Assembly (NCBI RefSeq): GCF_900110895.1
Contig: NZ_FOIQ01000005.1
Location: 1 to 64,000, forward strand
Origin: Prevotella aff. ruminicola Tc2-24
Lineage (GTDB): Bacteria > Bacteroidota > Bacteroidia > Bacteroidales > Bacteroidaceae
DNA: 64,000 nucleotides
Direction of reading: 5' to 3'
Part shown: piece by piece, positions 27,597 through 37,140 of the stretch
How the letters are laid out: every line of letters starts with the position of its first letter
Numbering within the stretch: position 1 is the stretch's first letter
Translations under genes and position numbers: made by a program
The notes under the pieces: model-generated
Databases searched by the model: none
The model's input: the letters and a program-made list of their open reading frames with translations, nothing else
What the model was told of the DNA's origin: nothing

Positions 27597-28514
27597 TTAT
27601 CTGATATCGTCAATATTATATGGAGTTTCCTGATATACATAATAGTTAATCCAGTTGGCATACAACAGGTTAGCATGCGCACGCCATGTCACCAACGGAG
27701 GAAGATCCGGATTGTTATCCCGGTAGTAGTTCTTGGGAAGGTCAACGTCATCACGTACCCCCCTATCTCGTTTATACTCGTTGTCAAGCGTGTTCGGAGC
27801 ATACTCCAGATGCCCAGTAATATAGAACTCGCGTCCACCTCGTGCCATCACCATACTCACGCCACATTCTGGAGACTCAGCAATTAGAGTTAGTTCCGGA
27901 TTAGCGATAATATCCTCACGGTGAATTTCCGTATGACGACTATGGGGCATCATAAACACATCATCGAAGCCTCGGAAAATAGGAAGCGTCGTTCCAACAT
28001 GATACTGTGGAAAGATGCCAAACATCTTTTTATCCAGCGGATACTTAGGTATTCCATAATGGTAATAAAGTCCGGCCTGAGCAGCCCAGCAGATATATAG
28101 TGTGCTCGTCACATGCGAGCGGGCCCAGTCGAAGATTTCCGTGATTTCATCCCAATAGGTCACTTTCTCGAAATCCATTGTCTCTACAGGTGCACCTGTG
28201 ATAATCATTCCGTCGAATTTCTCCTGTCGCATGGACTCGAAATCACGGTAGAACATCATCATATGTTCTATCGGCGTATTCTTGGGGGTATGACTCTTCA
28301 GTTTCATGAAGCTTATCTCCAACTGCAAAGGTGTATTTGAAAGCAGACGGATCAGGTCTGTCTCTGTTGTAATCTTCAAAGGCATCAGGTTCAGGATGAC
28401 GATACGCAAAGGACGAATGTCCTGCGTCGTCGCTCTTGAATTATCCATCACAAAGATATTCTCATTCTTCAGAATATCGATGGCAGGCAATCTATCGGGT
28501 AATCTTAATGGCAT
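27597..28514 (-). CDS. metA: Homoserine O-acyltransferase (probably acetyl-specific)
   Basis: First committed step of methionine synthesis: acylates homoserine. 305 aa, MetA fold with the catalytic Cys in YICWAAQAG, His in FPQYHVG/MPHSRHTE and the Glu in FYITGHLEY. Residue 111 is Glu (GAPVE), whereas E. coli MetA has Gly in GAPLG; in characterised MetA enzymes Glu111 goes with acetyl-CoA and Gly111 with succinyl-CoA. It starts 10 nt after the PP2C gene, with no promoter of its own visible, so it seems to ride on the signalling operon. Confidence 0.93.
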   Translation of the reverse strand: MPLRLPDRLPAIDILKNENIFVMDNSRATTQDIRPLRIVILNLMPLKITTETDLIRLLSNTPLQLEISFMKLKSHTPKNTPIEHMMMFYRDFESMRQEKFDGMIITGAPVETMDFEKVTYWDEITEIFDWARSHVTSTLYICWAAQAGLYYHYGIPKYPLDKKMFGIFPQYHVGTTLPIFRGFDDVFMMPHSRHTEIHREDIIANPELTLIAESPECGVSMVMARGGREFYITGHLEYAPNTLDNEYKRDRGVRDDVDLPKNYYRDNNPDLPPLVTWRAHANLLYANWINYYVYQETPYNIDDIR

Positions 28515-28524
28515 TTTAGTGGTT

Positions 28525-29271
28525 TTATTTAATTCTTATCAAACAACAGGAAATATTATCTAATCCTCCCTTCTGGATAGCTGACAGGCAGAGTTCATCA
28601 ACGTCGCCACCGTCTTCCAATATTTGGGAAATTGCACTATCCGGCAGCATATCAGTGAGTCCATCGCTGCAAAGCATGAAGGTATCGCCCACAAGCACAT
28701 CGGAGGTTATCTGAACAATATCTATATACGACGTGCCACATCCTCCTCCAATACAGTTTGTGATGATACTTGTATGTTTCTCCGAGCCCAACATATTGTT
28801 TAACGAATGATCCGTCGTCAACTGAGTCAGTTGTCTGTCACGAAAACGATACAAACGACTATCACCACAATTCAGCGAATAGAAATCATTATTATAATAG
28901 GCTAATCCAACCAATGTTGTTCCCATCCCCTTAAAACGTTCGTCGGCACGTCCCTTCGATGCGATGAAAGCGTTGATGGATCCCAGCCATGATACAATTA
29001 TCTCATTGAAGTCGCCAGCCCCAAGTCCCGCAGGTATGTCATGGTAGAAGAATTGTAGGTTTTTCAGAACATCCTCACTGGCAACATCGCCACTGTTATG
29101 ACCGCCCATACCATCAGCGATGGCAATGATATAACGGTCTTTCTTTTCCAAGTCTACGTTTTTACTTATATGGGCGTCACGAATATACTGATCGTCCACA
29201 AGTATCATATCCTCATTGCTATGTCTGACACAGCCTACATGGCTGACTGCTGTTATCTCTAATCTTATCAT
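28525..29271 (-). CDS. PP2C-family Ser/Thr protein phosphatase
   Basis: 248-aa Stp1-type metal-dependent phosphatase. Motifs for the two-metal site: SHVGCVRHSNEDMILVDD, IAIADGMGGHNSGD, MLCSDGLTDML and GGLDNISC, all with their Asp residues intact, so it should be active. It is the natural counterpart of the kinase encoded in the same array, and begins 7 nt after the FHA gene. Confidence 0.93.
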   Translation of the reverse strand: MIRLEITAVSHVGCVRHSNEDMILVDDQYIRDAHISKNVDLEKKDRYIIAIADGMGGHNSGDVASEDVLKNLQFFYHDIPAGLGAGDFNEIIVSWLGSINAFIASKGRADERFKGMGTTLVGLAYYNNDFYSLNCGDSRLYRFRDRQLTQLTTDHSLNNMLGSEKHTSIITNCIGGGCGTSYIDIVQITSDVLVGDTFMLCSDGLTDMLPDSAISQILEDGGDVDELCLSAIQKGGLDNISCCLIRIK

Positions 29272-29278
29272 CTGAGTA

Positions 29279-29830
29279 TTATCTAATAATAACCTGAAGG
29301 TTGATATTGGCGATGGTTAGGATATCTCCATTACTCAAAGTCATCTCAACATCAGGCTGCATTAAATGCTGATTCAGTCTCGTGCCATTCGAAGAGTGTT
29401 TATCGGCAATGCACCAGCCTGTACCCGATTTATATTTTAGTTGCGCATGAACACCTGAAACGTATGCCTGATGCTCAAAGAACTGTGTATATGGTCCTTG
29501 TCGACGACCGATAATTGCTCCATTCATGGCAACCAGACGTATATTGAGGCTATCGTTCGCTAGTGTCATCACAGGAATATTCTGTGAGGAGCCAGGCTGA
29601 GATACACCTGGTTCTGTCGGAATATGAGACACATAGCCTGTAACAGACATACCTGGCGGTATCTCTCTCTTACTGGAACCAGCAGAGAGCATCAGACCTC
29701 CACAATATGTACAGCGCCTGCCTAATCCTACCCTTCCGCAATGGTTACAGAAAAACAATTCCTGCCCACACTGATCGCAATAGTGGGAATCGTCATCTAT
29801 CTCCTCTCTACATGCTGGACAAATAATCAT
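29279..29830 (-). CDS. Zinc-ribbon and FHA-domain protein
   Basis: 183 aa. The N-terminal 45 residues hold four CxxC pairs (CPAC, CDQC, CNHC, CTYC), i.e. two zinc ribbons. A linker follows, then a C-terminal FHA domain (about 92-183) with GRR, the phosphothreonine-binding S-x-x-H (YVSGVHAQL) and SSNGT. FHA domains read phosphothreonine, so this is the likely reader of the neighbouring kinase. The gap to the AAA+ gene is 3 nt. Confidence 0.92.
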   Translation of the reverse strand: MIICPACREEIDDDSHYCDQCGQELFFCNHCGRVGLGRRCTYCGGLMLSAGSSKREIPPGMSVTGYVSHIPTEPGVSQPGSSQNIPVMTLANDSLNIRLVAMNGAIIGRRQGPYTQFFEHQAYVSGVHAQLKYKSGTGWCIADKHSSNGTRLNQHLMQPDVEMTLSNGDILTIANINLQVIIR

Positions 29831-29833
29831 TTT

Positions 29834-32800
29834 CTATATATCTTCTGGCAATATTATCTGATATGTTTCTTTCGTTACCTGATCTGGCGGCATCTTAGAC
29901 ACACGGAGAGACAACCTCTGGATGGTGGCATCAAGCAAGTTACGCATCTCGCGGGCATTGCCCCACGACTCATCCTTACCCAGCACCATCTTATAGATTG
30001 TATCAAGCGCCTTAAACTCAGCCGTCGGTGAGAGTGTATACTGATCCTTTTGAGCCATCTGCTTAAAGATAGCCAACAGTTCATCTTCATTATAATCATC
30101 GATATGGAGCTTGTGTGTGAAACGACTTGCCAAGCCTGGGTTCATCTGTAAGAACTCCTCCATTTTATCTCTGTATCCGGCAGCGATCACGACGAACTTT
30201 CCACGATCATCCTCCATTCGTTTTATCAAGGTGTCTATGGCCTCTTTGCCATACTGGTCTCCACCGTCGCCCAGCATATAGGCTTCGTCGATAAACAAGA
30301 CTCCGCCCATCGCCTTATCACACAAGGCATTGACAATCTTCGGGGTCTCGCCCATGTATTTTCCCACCATCGTGGCCCGGCTGACCTCCAGCACTCGGTT
30401 GGTGGGTAGGATATCCATGGATTGCAGCACCTCACCCATCTTACGGGCAACAGACGTCTTTCCTGTTCCCGGATTACCCGTCAAAACAAAGTTCATAGCC
30501 ATCTGCTGGACCTTTCCGGCACCCATGGCTGCACGCTGTTTCATAAACATGCTCTGAACAGCCAAACGACGGATCGAGTTTTTCACCGTACGCATACCGA
30601 TAAGTTCATCAAGTTCATTCAATACCTCATCCAATGGACGAGTCGTCTCGCCCTGAGCCATCGGAAGGTCTTCTGGTATCAATCCGAACATATCATTCTC
30701 CTTGAAGCCGGAATCGTTCATTAACGTCACCAAACGTTGACTCTGGCGTTCCACCGTTTCGTCAAAGATCCGACGTGCCTCGCGGGCATTACCGAAGTTT
30801 TTGTCACGTCGCAGGTACAACTGTTCAAACTGTCGATGAATGGCAGCACGAGTCGTGTCATCGATGGTGAAGTTCTTTCCTTTTGCCAAATGCAGGAAGA
30901 TGTCTGTCAGTTCGTCAGGAGTATAGTCGTCGAAATGTATCGTCTGTGTAAAACGACTCTTCAGACCTGGATTAGAATCGATAAACTCATGCATCTGGTC
31001 CGTATAACCAGCAACGATACAGATAAACTTACCACGGTCATCCTCCAATCGTTTCAATAATGTATCAATAGCTTCCGCTCCGAAAGAGTCTCCCTCGCTA
31101 GACCGCAACGTATACGCTTCATCAATGAAGAGTACACCACCCATGGCCTGATCTACCAGTTGGTTGGTCTTTATGGCCGTCTGTCCAGAATAACCTGCAA
31201 CAAGTTTTGATCTGTCAGCCTCAACCAACTGACCTCTAGACACGATGCCTAGAGTCTTGAATATATCTGCCATGATCCGGGCAACAGTAGTTTTTCCCGT
31301 TCCCGGATTACCTGTAAAGACATAGTGTTTCCCTTGAAATGTACTTGTCTCTCCACGTTTTATCTGCAGATTCAAGTATGCAGCCAAGTTCGAGACCTCT
31401 TTCTTAACAGCATTCAGTCCCACCAGTCCGTCTAGTTTTGCCAGACAGTCAGAGATATCCACCGAACGCGGAGTCTCGTATGGAATATCTTCCATCTTGA
31501 TGGTCATCAACTCCTCATTGCTCATTGTCGAGATACTCTCGCTTTGCAGGCGCTGAGCTTGTCTCTTACAAATCTGGTCAAAGAGTGTACGCATGGTACG
31601 ACCATTGGCAAAATCCTTATCACGAGACTGATGCATCTCAGCGATCATCTTCCTAGTCAGTTCCTCAGCCTCTTTCGAGAATACGTATTTCTTCTCTTTA
31701 GCGAAGACCTGCATAATCTCGTACAATTGCTCAGGCGAATAATCCTTGATATCAAGGAAATAGTTGAAACGACTTCGGAAGCCAGGATTTATACGGAACA
31801 GATTTTCCATCTCCATCCGATAACCGGCAGCAATGACCACGAATTGTCCGCGATCGTCCTCCATCCGTTTCATCAGTTTCTCCAGAGCCTGCGCCCCCTG
31901 ATTATCACGTTCTCCTGCAGCACTCAGGGGAGCCAATGTATAAGCCTCGTCAACAAAAAGGATTCCTCCCTTTGCCTTATCGCAGAGTCGGTCTACGACC
32001 TTTGGTGTCTCACCCTGATAAGGACTCACCATCTTCGCACGGTCTACTTCCACGACATGACCACTATCAAGATAGCCGATGGCAGCCAGTATCTCTCCAA
32101 GTTTACGAGCAATTGTCGTCTTACCAGTACCGGGATTACCCGTCAGGATGATGTGCATACCCATCTTTTCCTGTTTTCCCAAGCCACGTTCCGCACGCTG
32201 TATGCTGTTCTGCACAGCATAGGCAATCTCGCGCACAGCACTTTTCACCTCATCCATGCCGATGAAGAGATCAAGATCTTTGAGAACCTCATCAACAGTC
32301 CGTTCTTCGGGCACATACCCTTGGATATCCTCTTTCTCCACCCGTATGGCCTTTTCACCACGACTGATGAAATGTGTAAAGATATCCTCTGCAGTCTTTA
32401 TGGCAAGATGTCCATTACCAAATGTCTCATCCTTGATCTTCAACTGATATTTAAAATATCGCATCAACTGATTATCCGCCTCGGCTGAGAAATCCATGAC
32501 ACCATACTTCATCCTGAGACTCTTCTTACAGATATCCGTTAACTCATGATATCCAGGAGTTGGCAGACGGAAGGTGTATTTGAAGCGGTTGGCCACTGCA
32601 GGATTACTCTCTAAGAAATCTTCAAGTCCCTTGCTCAGGCCCGAGATAATGACAACTGGGTTATCATCCCATTTGTCCATCTCCACAAACAACTTATCAA
32701 GCGGATTCACCTGATTAGAATATTTGTCAGGGAGTAATTTCTGAACATTATCAAAGAACAGAATGCCGTTCTTTGCCTTTTTGATATTGTCGTCCCATTT

Positions 32801-33139
32801 GTCAACAAAACGCTGATAGTCGACAGCATCAACCATCGTCAGTTTGGGCTTCTCAATAATCTTATGCTGATAGAAATAGTCTCTGAGGATTTCTGCAAGG
32901 GCTGTTTTACCCGTACCCGTCTCACCTATAATCACAGCATTGACAGAGATACGAACATTCACGATATCCTTACGAGAACGGAGATAGGCATAAGTATCGA
33001 CTATCGTCTTGAGTTGCCTCTTCACTTCGTCGAGTCCCACAAGTTTATCAAGCAAATCCTGACTGACAAGTGGTTTTCCACACCACTTACAGAACTTGGC
33101 GATACCCCGATTTTCCTTATGACAGTTCTCACATATCAT
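29834..33139 (-). CDS. Four-module CbbX/SpoVK-like AAA+ ATPase with zinc ribbon
   Basis: 1101 aa. N-terminal zinc ribbon (C3, C6, C17, C20) and four tandem AAA+ modules with P-loops at residues 72-79 (GETGTGKT), 334-341, 610-617 and 888-895 (each GNPGTGKT). Walker B is FVDEA/FIDEA in modules 2-4, but module 1 reads FFDN (128-131), losing the catalytic Glu. Each module has an arginine-finger-like NPxxxxRF. Modules 2-4 start with the 'GMDEVK / GLNAVK / GMRTVK' helix typical of CbbX, SpoVK and EccA. A single chain with four modules could build a compact ring; remodelling of a partner is the likely role. The ATG overlaps the kinase stop by 1 nt (TAATG). Confidence 0.92.
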   Translation of the reverse strand: MICENCHKENRGIAKFCKWCGKPLVSQDLLDKLVGLDEVKRQLKTIVDTYAYLRSRKDIVNVRISVNAVIIGETGTGKTALAEILRDYFYQHKIIEKPKLTMVDAVDYQRFVDKWDDNIKKAKNGILFFDNVQKLLPDKYSNQVNPLDKLFVEMDKWDDNPVVIISGLSKGLEDFLESNPAVANRFKYTFRLPTPGYHELTDICKKSLRMKYGVMDFSAEADNQLMRYFKYQLKIKDETFGNGHLAIKTAEDIFTHFISRGEKAIRVEKEDIQGYVPEERTVDEVLKDLDLFIGMDEVKSAVREIAYAVQNSIQRAERGLGKQEKMGMHIILTGNPGTGKTTIARKLGEILAAIGYLDSGHVVEVDRAKMVSPYQGETPKVVDRLCDKAKGGILFVDEAYTLAPLSAAGERDNQGAQALEKLMKRMEDDRGQFVVIAAGYRMEMENLFRINPGFRSRFNYFLDIKDYSPEQLYEIMQVFAKEKKYVFSKEAEELTRKMIAEMHQSRDKDFANGRTMRTLFDQICKRQAQRLQSESISTMSNEELMTIKMEDIPYETPRSVDISDCLAKLDGLVGLNAVKKEVSNLAAYLNLQIKRGETSTFQGKHYVFTGNPGTGKTTVARIMADIFKTLGIVSRGQLVEADRSKLVAGYSGQTAIKTNQLVDQAMGGVLFIDEAYTLRSSEGDSFGAEAIDTLLKRLEDDRGKFICIVAGYTDQMHEFIDSNPGLKSRFTQTIHFDDYTPDELTDIFLHLAKGKNFTIDDTTRAAIHRQFEQLYLRRDKNFGNAREARRIFDETVERQSQRLVTLMNDSGFKENDMFGLIPEDLPMAQGETTRPLDEVLNELDELIGMRTVKNSIRRLAVQSMFMKQRAAMGAGKVQQMAMNFVLTGNPGTGKTSVARKMGEVLQSMDILPTNRVLEVSRATMVGKYMGETPKIVNALCDKAMGGVLFIDEAYMLGDGGDQYGKEAIDTLIKRMEDDRGKFVVIAAGYRDKMEEFLQMNPGLASRFTHKLHIDDYNEDELLAIFKQMAQKDQYTLSPTAEFKALDTIYKMVLGKDESWGNAREMRNLLDATIQRLSLRVSKMPPDQVTKETYQIILPEDI

Positions 33140-36100
33140 TATTCGACATCCCTTTCTAATTGCTTTATAATTTCAGTAGGAGAAATCCTCTTCACGTCCG
33201 GATTATCGACATTCATCAGAGTAGGACTGAAGATGATAAAGTTCAGCACAAATATCAGTGCCAAGACACTCCATAGGATATAATGTAATACACTCTCACC
33301 ACTGATGGAGCGCACCTGATCGGTCACGTCGTTCAATACACCGAACTTCGACCCATTATAGCGATACGATTTTGTCTTAAACGTATAGTATAGGGGCTCC
33401 AACAATGTTGACTTGATGTCATTCTCCAATACCTCGGCAATCAGTTTGCTATCTGCTTTCTGATCACCACGGAAGTCTGTCAGATGGCATACCAGCATAT
33501 ACACCAACGTTATAACGATGATCGCCATATTAAAGAGAGACGGGTGAGACTGCCCGATATATTTCAAGACTATAATAGGTATAAAGGAAGAGAAAGCCCC
33601 CAACAATCCCCAAAAACAAGAGAACACGAAATCATAGCCTCTGAAATAAGCTCGGGTACCCACAATGATGGCGGTCATCCCACCTAACGGAAGGCCTATG
33701 GAGAGGAACGTATGGTTCAACAGGTATGTGTGGTTCTTGACACCTATCAATAGGATCAACAGTAACCAGATACCACACAGGACAAAAAAGGTCATCCGCC
33801 AGAATTTCTCTCTCTTCTTCGCATGATACCAACTGTCGCGCACACTCGTTACCCTCTTAGATGTTTCCTCTTGGGCATCAATAAAACGCTTGTAATAGGG
33901 TTGGGAGATGTCAATCTTTCCGAGGGCAAGAAGCCATTCCTCAAGGGCATGCTCATAAGCATACTTCGTGGAGAAATCGGCAAAAGGATCTTCATGATAG
34001 AATACCGCCATCCACTGAGCAAAAGAGCCATTTCGTAATTCCGCCCTAATCTGGGAGAAGTTGTGGGGATCAATAGATCGGCCATCAACATACTCTACTC
34101 CATCTGACATCAGATACGATGGGGTAACCCCCAAGATACGGCAGAACTTATAAACTGCAGTCCTCGCATCGTATGCTCCTAGGCGCTCACGATTCTCCTC
34201 ACTCTTCAGGTCAAAGCAACGGGTATACTCATTCAAGACCTCTGTCCAACCGTGTAACTGAGCATAATAATAGAAACGCCCATTAAGATCCAGGAAGTCT
34301 TTCATCTCCTCTTTGAAATCCTGAGCACTCATATGCTCGCTCTTCCTCAGTCGCTCGGCGAGTTGTTCGCCAATCTGTAGCGGAGTAAAGGCGCTACGCA
34401 GATCATAACCTGCATGACGGTCCAGATTATAGAGGACTTTATATGCCAAAGCTTCCGAATAAGACTGTCCCTGGGTCAATATACGAAGACTCTCACATGC
34501 CATCCGGTCTTCATGACTATACATCCATGAGAGCAGACGTCCGTCTGTCAGGATATGCCAGTCGTCAGCTGTCAGTTTCTCCTTCCCGTAGGTGCTGACA
34601 ATCTCCTTCAGATTTGATGACGGATATCGAGCTAACAGAGATATCTCCGGATCTATCTCATAGACCAAACGCATAATAGCCACATGAGTATCATGATTCT
34701 CTGACGGGGAGAAATACGAGCGTAATCGATCTATGTTACACTTTGTGTGTGATTCCAGATATAGGAAAAGGCTATCATTGGGATTAGTAAGAAGAATCCC
34801 ATAATCACTCTGATAGCTTAATAGTGAGATGGCAACACTATGTACATCATCACAAGGATTTCCCTTCACGTCCTTGTATGGGTATGTAGGTTCCATGGCA
34901 TAGATAGCTGCCATCAGTCCTGCACGCAGGTCAACCGGATAACGGTTAACGACGATATCCTTGACAATCGTACTCAGTTTCTGGTTGCCACATGACTCCA
35001 GCCACGAACTAATCCGTCCGTTGTATAAATAGCCAACTGCCAGTTTCTCGTTATCGAGCAGCATGGGGATCAGCTCATGAATGTTATCAGCCACAAGATT
35101 CTTATCAGGATCCACAATAAAGCTCTTGTATTTCAGGAACGGTGACGATAAATCGACCTTCGGACTGGCACCTTCAAACCATTGTTCCACTTGTTCATAT
35201 CCCCATCGATTGATCGGGTTGACAACGGTCAGTCCTTGAACAAGTAGTCTGACGCGCTCTGGCAGTTCATTGATATGAGGAAGACGACCCTCGTTTTTCT
35301 GACGCATCATCACACGCTCGTTCGTGCTCATCGGGTTCTCACCCAACCAAAGTGCCATCAGACTGATTCCCAAGGAATAGAAATCTGCCGCAGGTGTCAC
35401 TTCCACGACACCGTCAATCACATCAGCATACATCTCTGGAGCCGCATATATTGGGGTACGAGCCTGTGTGGTTTTGTGCGCCTTCCCATCCTGATCCAAG
35501 ATACTAGAGATACCAAAGTCGCCCAAAACGAGTTCCGTATGCTCCTTGTCGCGGAAAAAGAAGTTACTTGGTTTGATATCCTTGTGCAAGATATTGCACT
35601 CATGACAATATGCCAATGCAGCAGCTCCTTGCAGAGCGATACGCCGGAACTTATCCATATCGCCATTAAGTCTGTAGGCTGCCATGGTTCCGCCTGCCAG
35701 ATACTCCATCAGTTCATAATAGCGATGTTTACCCTCAACATATGTTTTGCCAAAGTCGAACACTTTGACAATCATCTCGAAGTCGAAGTTGTAGACAGTC
35801 TGAAGGATTTTCCTGTTGACATCAAAATTGGGGTAATATACTTTCAGAACGTATTTCTCGTCGTCACGCTCAACGAGATACACCTGTGCCTCACCGGAAT
35901 TATCGCTCAGGCACTGGACATTCTTGTATTTGACTCCTTTTAACATGAAGAAGTCGTTTCTGGCATCCTCACCAAGAGCGACTATTCCGTCTGCCCTCAT
36001 CGTACTGTCCGCACGGTTCATGACAGGTTTCTCTGATGTCCGCATGGTTCCTACATGAGGCTCCGAACGCATCGTCATTCCTCCTAAGCTAGCAGGATCC

Positions 36101-36168
36101 ACCCGTTTTGTTCTATCAATACCGTCTGCCGTTTCTGCCATATGACCAAGAGTTCTTTGCGTGCCCAT
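33139..36168 (-). CDS. Membrane-anchored Ser/Thr protein kinase
   Basis: 1009 aa. Residues 1-75 are a disordered-looking tail with Thr-rich repeats (TMRSE, TMRTSE, TMRADG). Kinase domain about 78-335: Lys in YVLKVYYP (about 109), catalytic loop HKDIKPSNFFF (Asp about 197), DFG (about 217-219) and TPIYAAPEMY activation segment, all intact. A large helical region (about 340-770) follows, then about five membrane helices (about 795-1000) and a short cytoplasmic tail. Start: the zinc-ribbon gene's TGA and this ATG overlap by one base (TGATG); a GTG one codon upstream is in frame. The stop overlaps the AAA+ ATG. Confidence 0.92.
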   Translation of the reverse strand: MGTQRTLGHMAETADGIDRTKRVDPASLGGMTMRSEPHVGTMRTSEKPVMNRADSTMRADGIVALGEDARNDFFMLKGVKYKNVQCLSDNSGEAQVYLVERDDEKYVLKVYYPNFDVNRKILQTVYNFDFEMIVKVFDFGKTYVEGKHRYYELMEYLAGGTMAAYRLNGDMDKFRRIALQGAAALAYCHECNILHKDIKPSNFFFRDKEHTELVLGDFGISSILDQDGKAHKTTQARTPIYAAPEMYADVIDGVVEVTPAADFYSLGISLMALWLGENPMSTNERVMMRQKNEGRLPHINELPERVRLLVQGLTVVNPINRWGYEQVEQWFEGASPKVDLSSPFLKYKSFIVDPDKNLVADNIHELIPMLLDNEKLAVGYLYNGRISSWLESCGNQKLSTIVKDIVVNRYPVDLRAGLMAAIYAMEPTYPYKDVKGNPCDDVHSVAISLLSYQSDYGILLTNPNDSLFLYLESHTKCNIDRLRSYFSPSENHDTHVAIMRLVYEIDPEISLLARYPSSNLKEIVSTYGKEKLTADDWHILTDGRLLSWMYSHEDRMACESLRILTQGQSYSEALAYKVLYNLDRHAGYDLRSAFTPLQIGEQLAERLRKSEHMSAQDFKEEMKDFLDLNGRFYYYAQLHGWTEVLNEYTRCFDLKSEENRERLGAYDARTAVYKFCRILGVTPSYLMSDGVEYVDGRSIDPHNFSQIRAELRNGSFAQWMAVFYHEDPFADFSTKYAYEHALEEWLLALGKIDISQPYYKRFIDAQEETSKRVTSVRDSWYHAKKREKFWRMTFFVLCGIWLLLILLIGVKNHTYLLNHTFLSIGLPLGGMTAIIVGTRAYFRGYDFVFSCFWGLLGAFSSFIPIIVLKYIGQSHPSLFNMAIIVITLVYMLVCHLTDFRGDQKADSKLIAEVLENDIKSTLLEPLYYTFKTKSYRYNGSKFGVLNDVTDQVRSISGESVLHYILWSVLALIFVLNFIIFSPTLMNVDNPDVKRISPTEIIKQLERDVE

Positions 36169-37109
36169 CACTCATCGTCTTTAATATCCTTCTTCGTGTT
36201 CTTTCCTAAAATAACCCATTTTCCACCCAGTTGTGGTTTCGCACAACCACACGGACTGGAATGCAATGCATGCTTATAATTACACTCCCAAGCAAGTCTT
36301 ACCCCCTGTGGCCGACACGCCATAGCATAGTTTCGGACCAAGGCTGGTTTGGGCTGAGGCGTCTGTGCCATCTGCTCCAAGATATCCGCGATTTTCTTGA
36401 GGCGTTCTTGTCTCTTCGCGTCATACTCCTCCTTGCTGATGCGCTTATTCCCTGATTCTGCAATCACAGGATGAGCGATTCCTCTATCTTGTGCCAGTAA
36501 CGTCAAAACGCGTTCACGCAACTTGATATTTCGCTGATCACGATGCAGGTCTCGTTCAGAGGAATAAGGGACGACGTTCTCCATCTGCTGAAGCTCCCAC
36601 GCCAATTTCTGCATCTCTTTAAACTCAGGAAGTTCATTAACTTGTTCTGCCAACTGGCGAGCCTCTTCTGTCAGAGGGGTTCCGCACTGTTTACAAAAAG
36701 CGAAGTCATTCAACGTGTGACAGACAGGACAGACTATACCGCCACGAGGACTGCCGCACTCCGGACAGAAAGCATCTTCGTCTGAGATAGGAGTACCACA
36801 GAACGAGCACACATCTTTCCTGACATAATGACGACATACCTCGCAGAAATCTGCATCCGGTTCAAGCAATGCGCCACAGTTCGGACAGGTCGTCATCACG
36901 ATTGCGTTTCCGCAGGAAGCACAGAACAGCGCTTCCGGTTCGTTTAGCGCTCCGCAATGAGGGCACTGTACCCTCTGCGACATTTGCGCCTGTTCTTCCT
37001 GCTGCTCCTGCACCTCAGAGAGCATTTCCACATGAGAGTTCTCGCGCTGGGCTTCTTGCGTTCCGGGAGTAATCTGTTCTGGGTTTAAAGTTATATCTTC
37101 TTCGTTCAT
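36168..37109 (-). CDS. Multi-zinc-ribbon protein
   Basis: 313 aa. An acidic Gln/Glu-rich N-terminus (1-45) is followed by four consecutive zinc ribbons made of eight CxxC pairs (CPHC, CASC, CPNC, CEVC, CSFC, CPEC, CPVC, CKQC; about residues 48-150). A charged coiled-coil-like stretch (about 155-255) and a Cys-rich C-terminus (CRPQG ... SSPCGCAKP) follow. No enzymatic motif. First gene of the array with its own promoter, so it is the promoter-proximal adaptor or sensor of the kinase/AAA+/FHA system. Zinc or redox sensing is a guess. Confidence 0.85.
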   Translation of the reverse strand: MNEEDITLNPEQITPGTQEAQRENSHVEMLSEVQEQQEEQAQMSQRVQCPHCGALNEPEALFCASCGNAIVMTTCPNCGALLEPDADFCEVCRHYVRKDVCSFCGTPISDEDAFCPECGSPRGGIVCPVCHTLNDFAFCKQCGTPLTEEARQLAEQVNELPEFKEMQKLAWELQQMENVVPYSSERDLHRDQRNIKLRERVLTLLAQDRGIAHPVIAESGNKRISKEEYDAKRQERLKKIADILEQMAQTPQPKPALVRNYAMACRPQGVRLAWECNYKHALHSSPCGCAKPQLGGKWVILGKNTKKDIKDDE

Positions 37110-37140
37110 AAACGCGCGTTTGAAACAACTAAGTTAGGTG

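Noticed and set aside
31544..32488. Long plus-strand ORF (314 aa) opposite the AAA+ gene
   Set aside because: It is the antisense shadow of a strongly supported gene, has no recognisable domain or promoter, and has a His/Ser/Leu-rich composition typical of antisense frames.
28525..37109. Type VI or VII secretion regulatory locus
   Set aside because: No VipA/B, VgrG, Hcp, TssJLM or ESX components are in the window; only the regulatory-type domains are shared.
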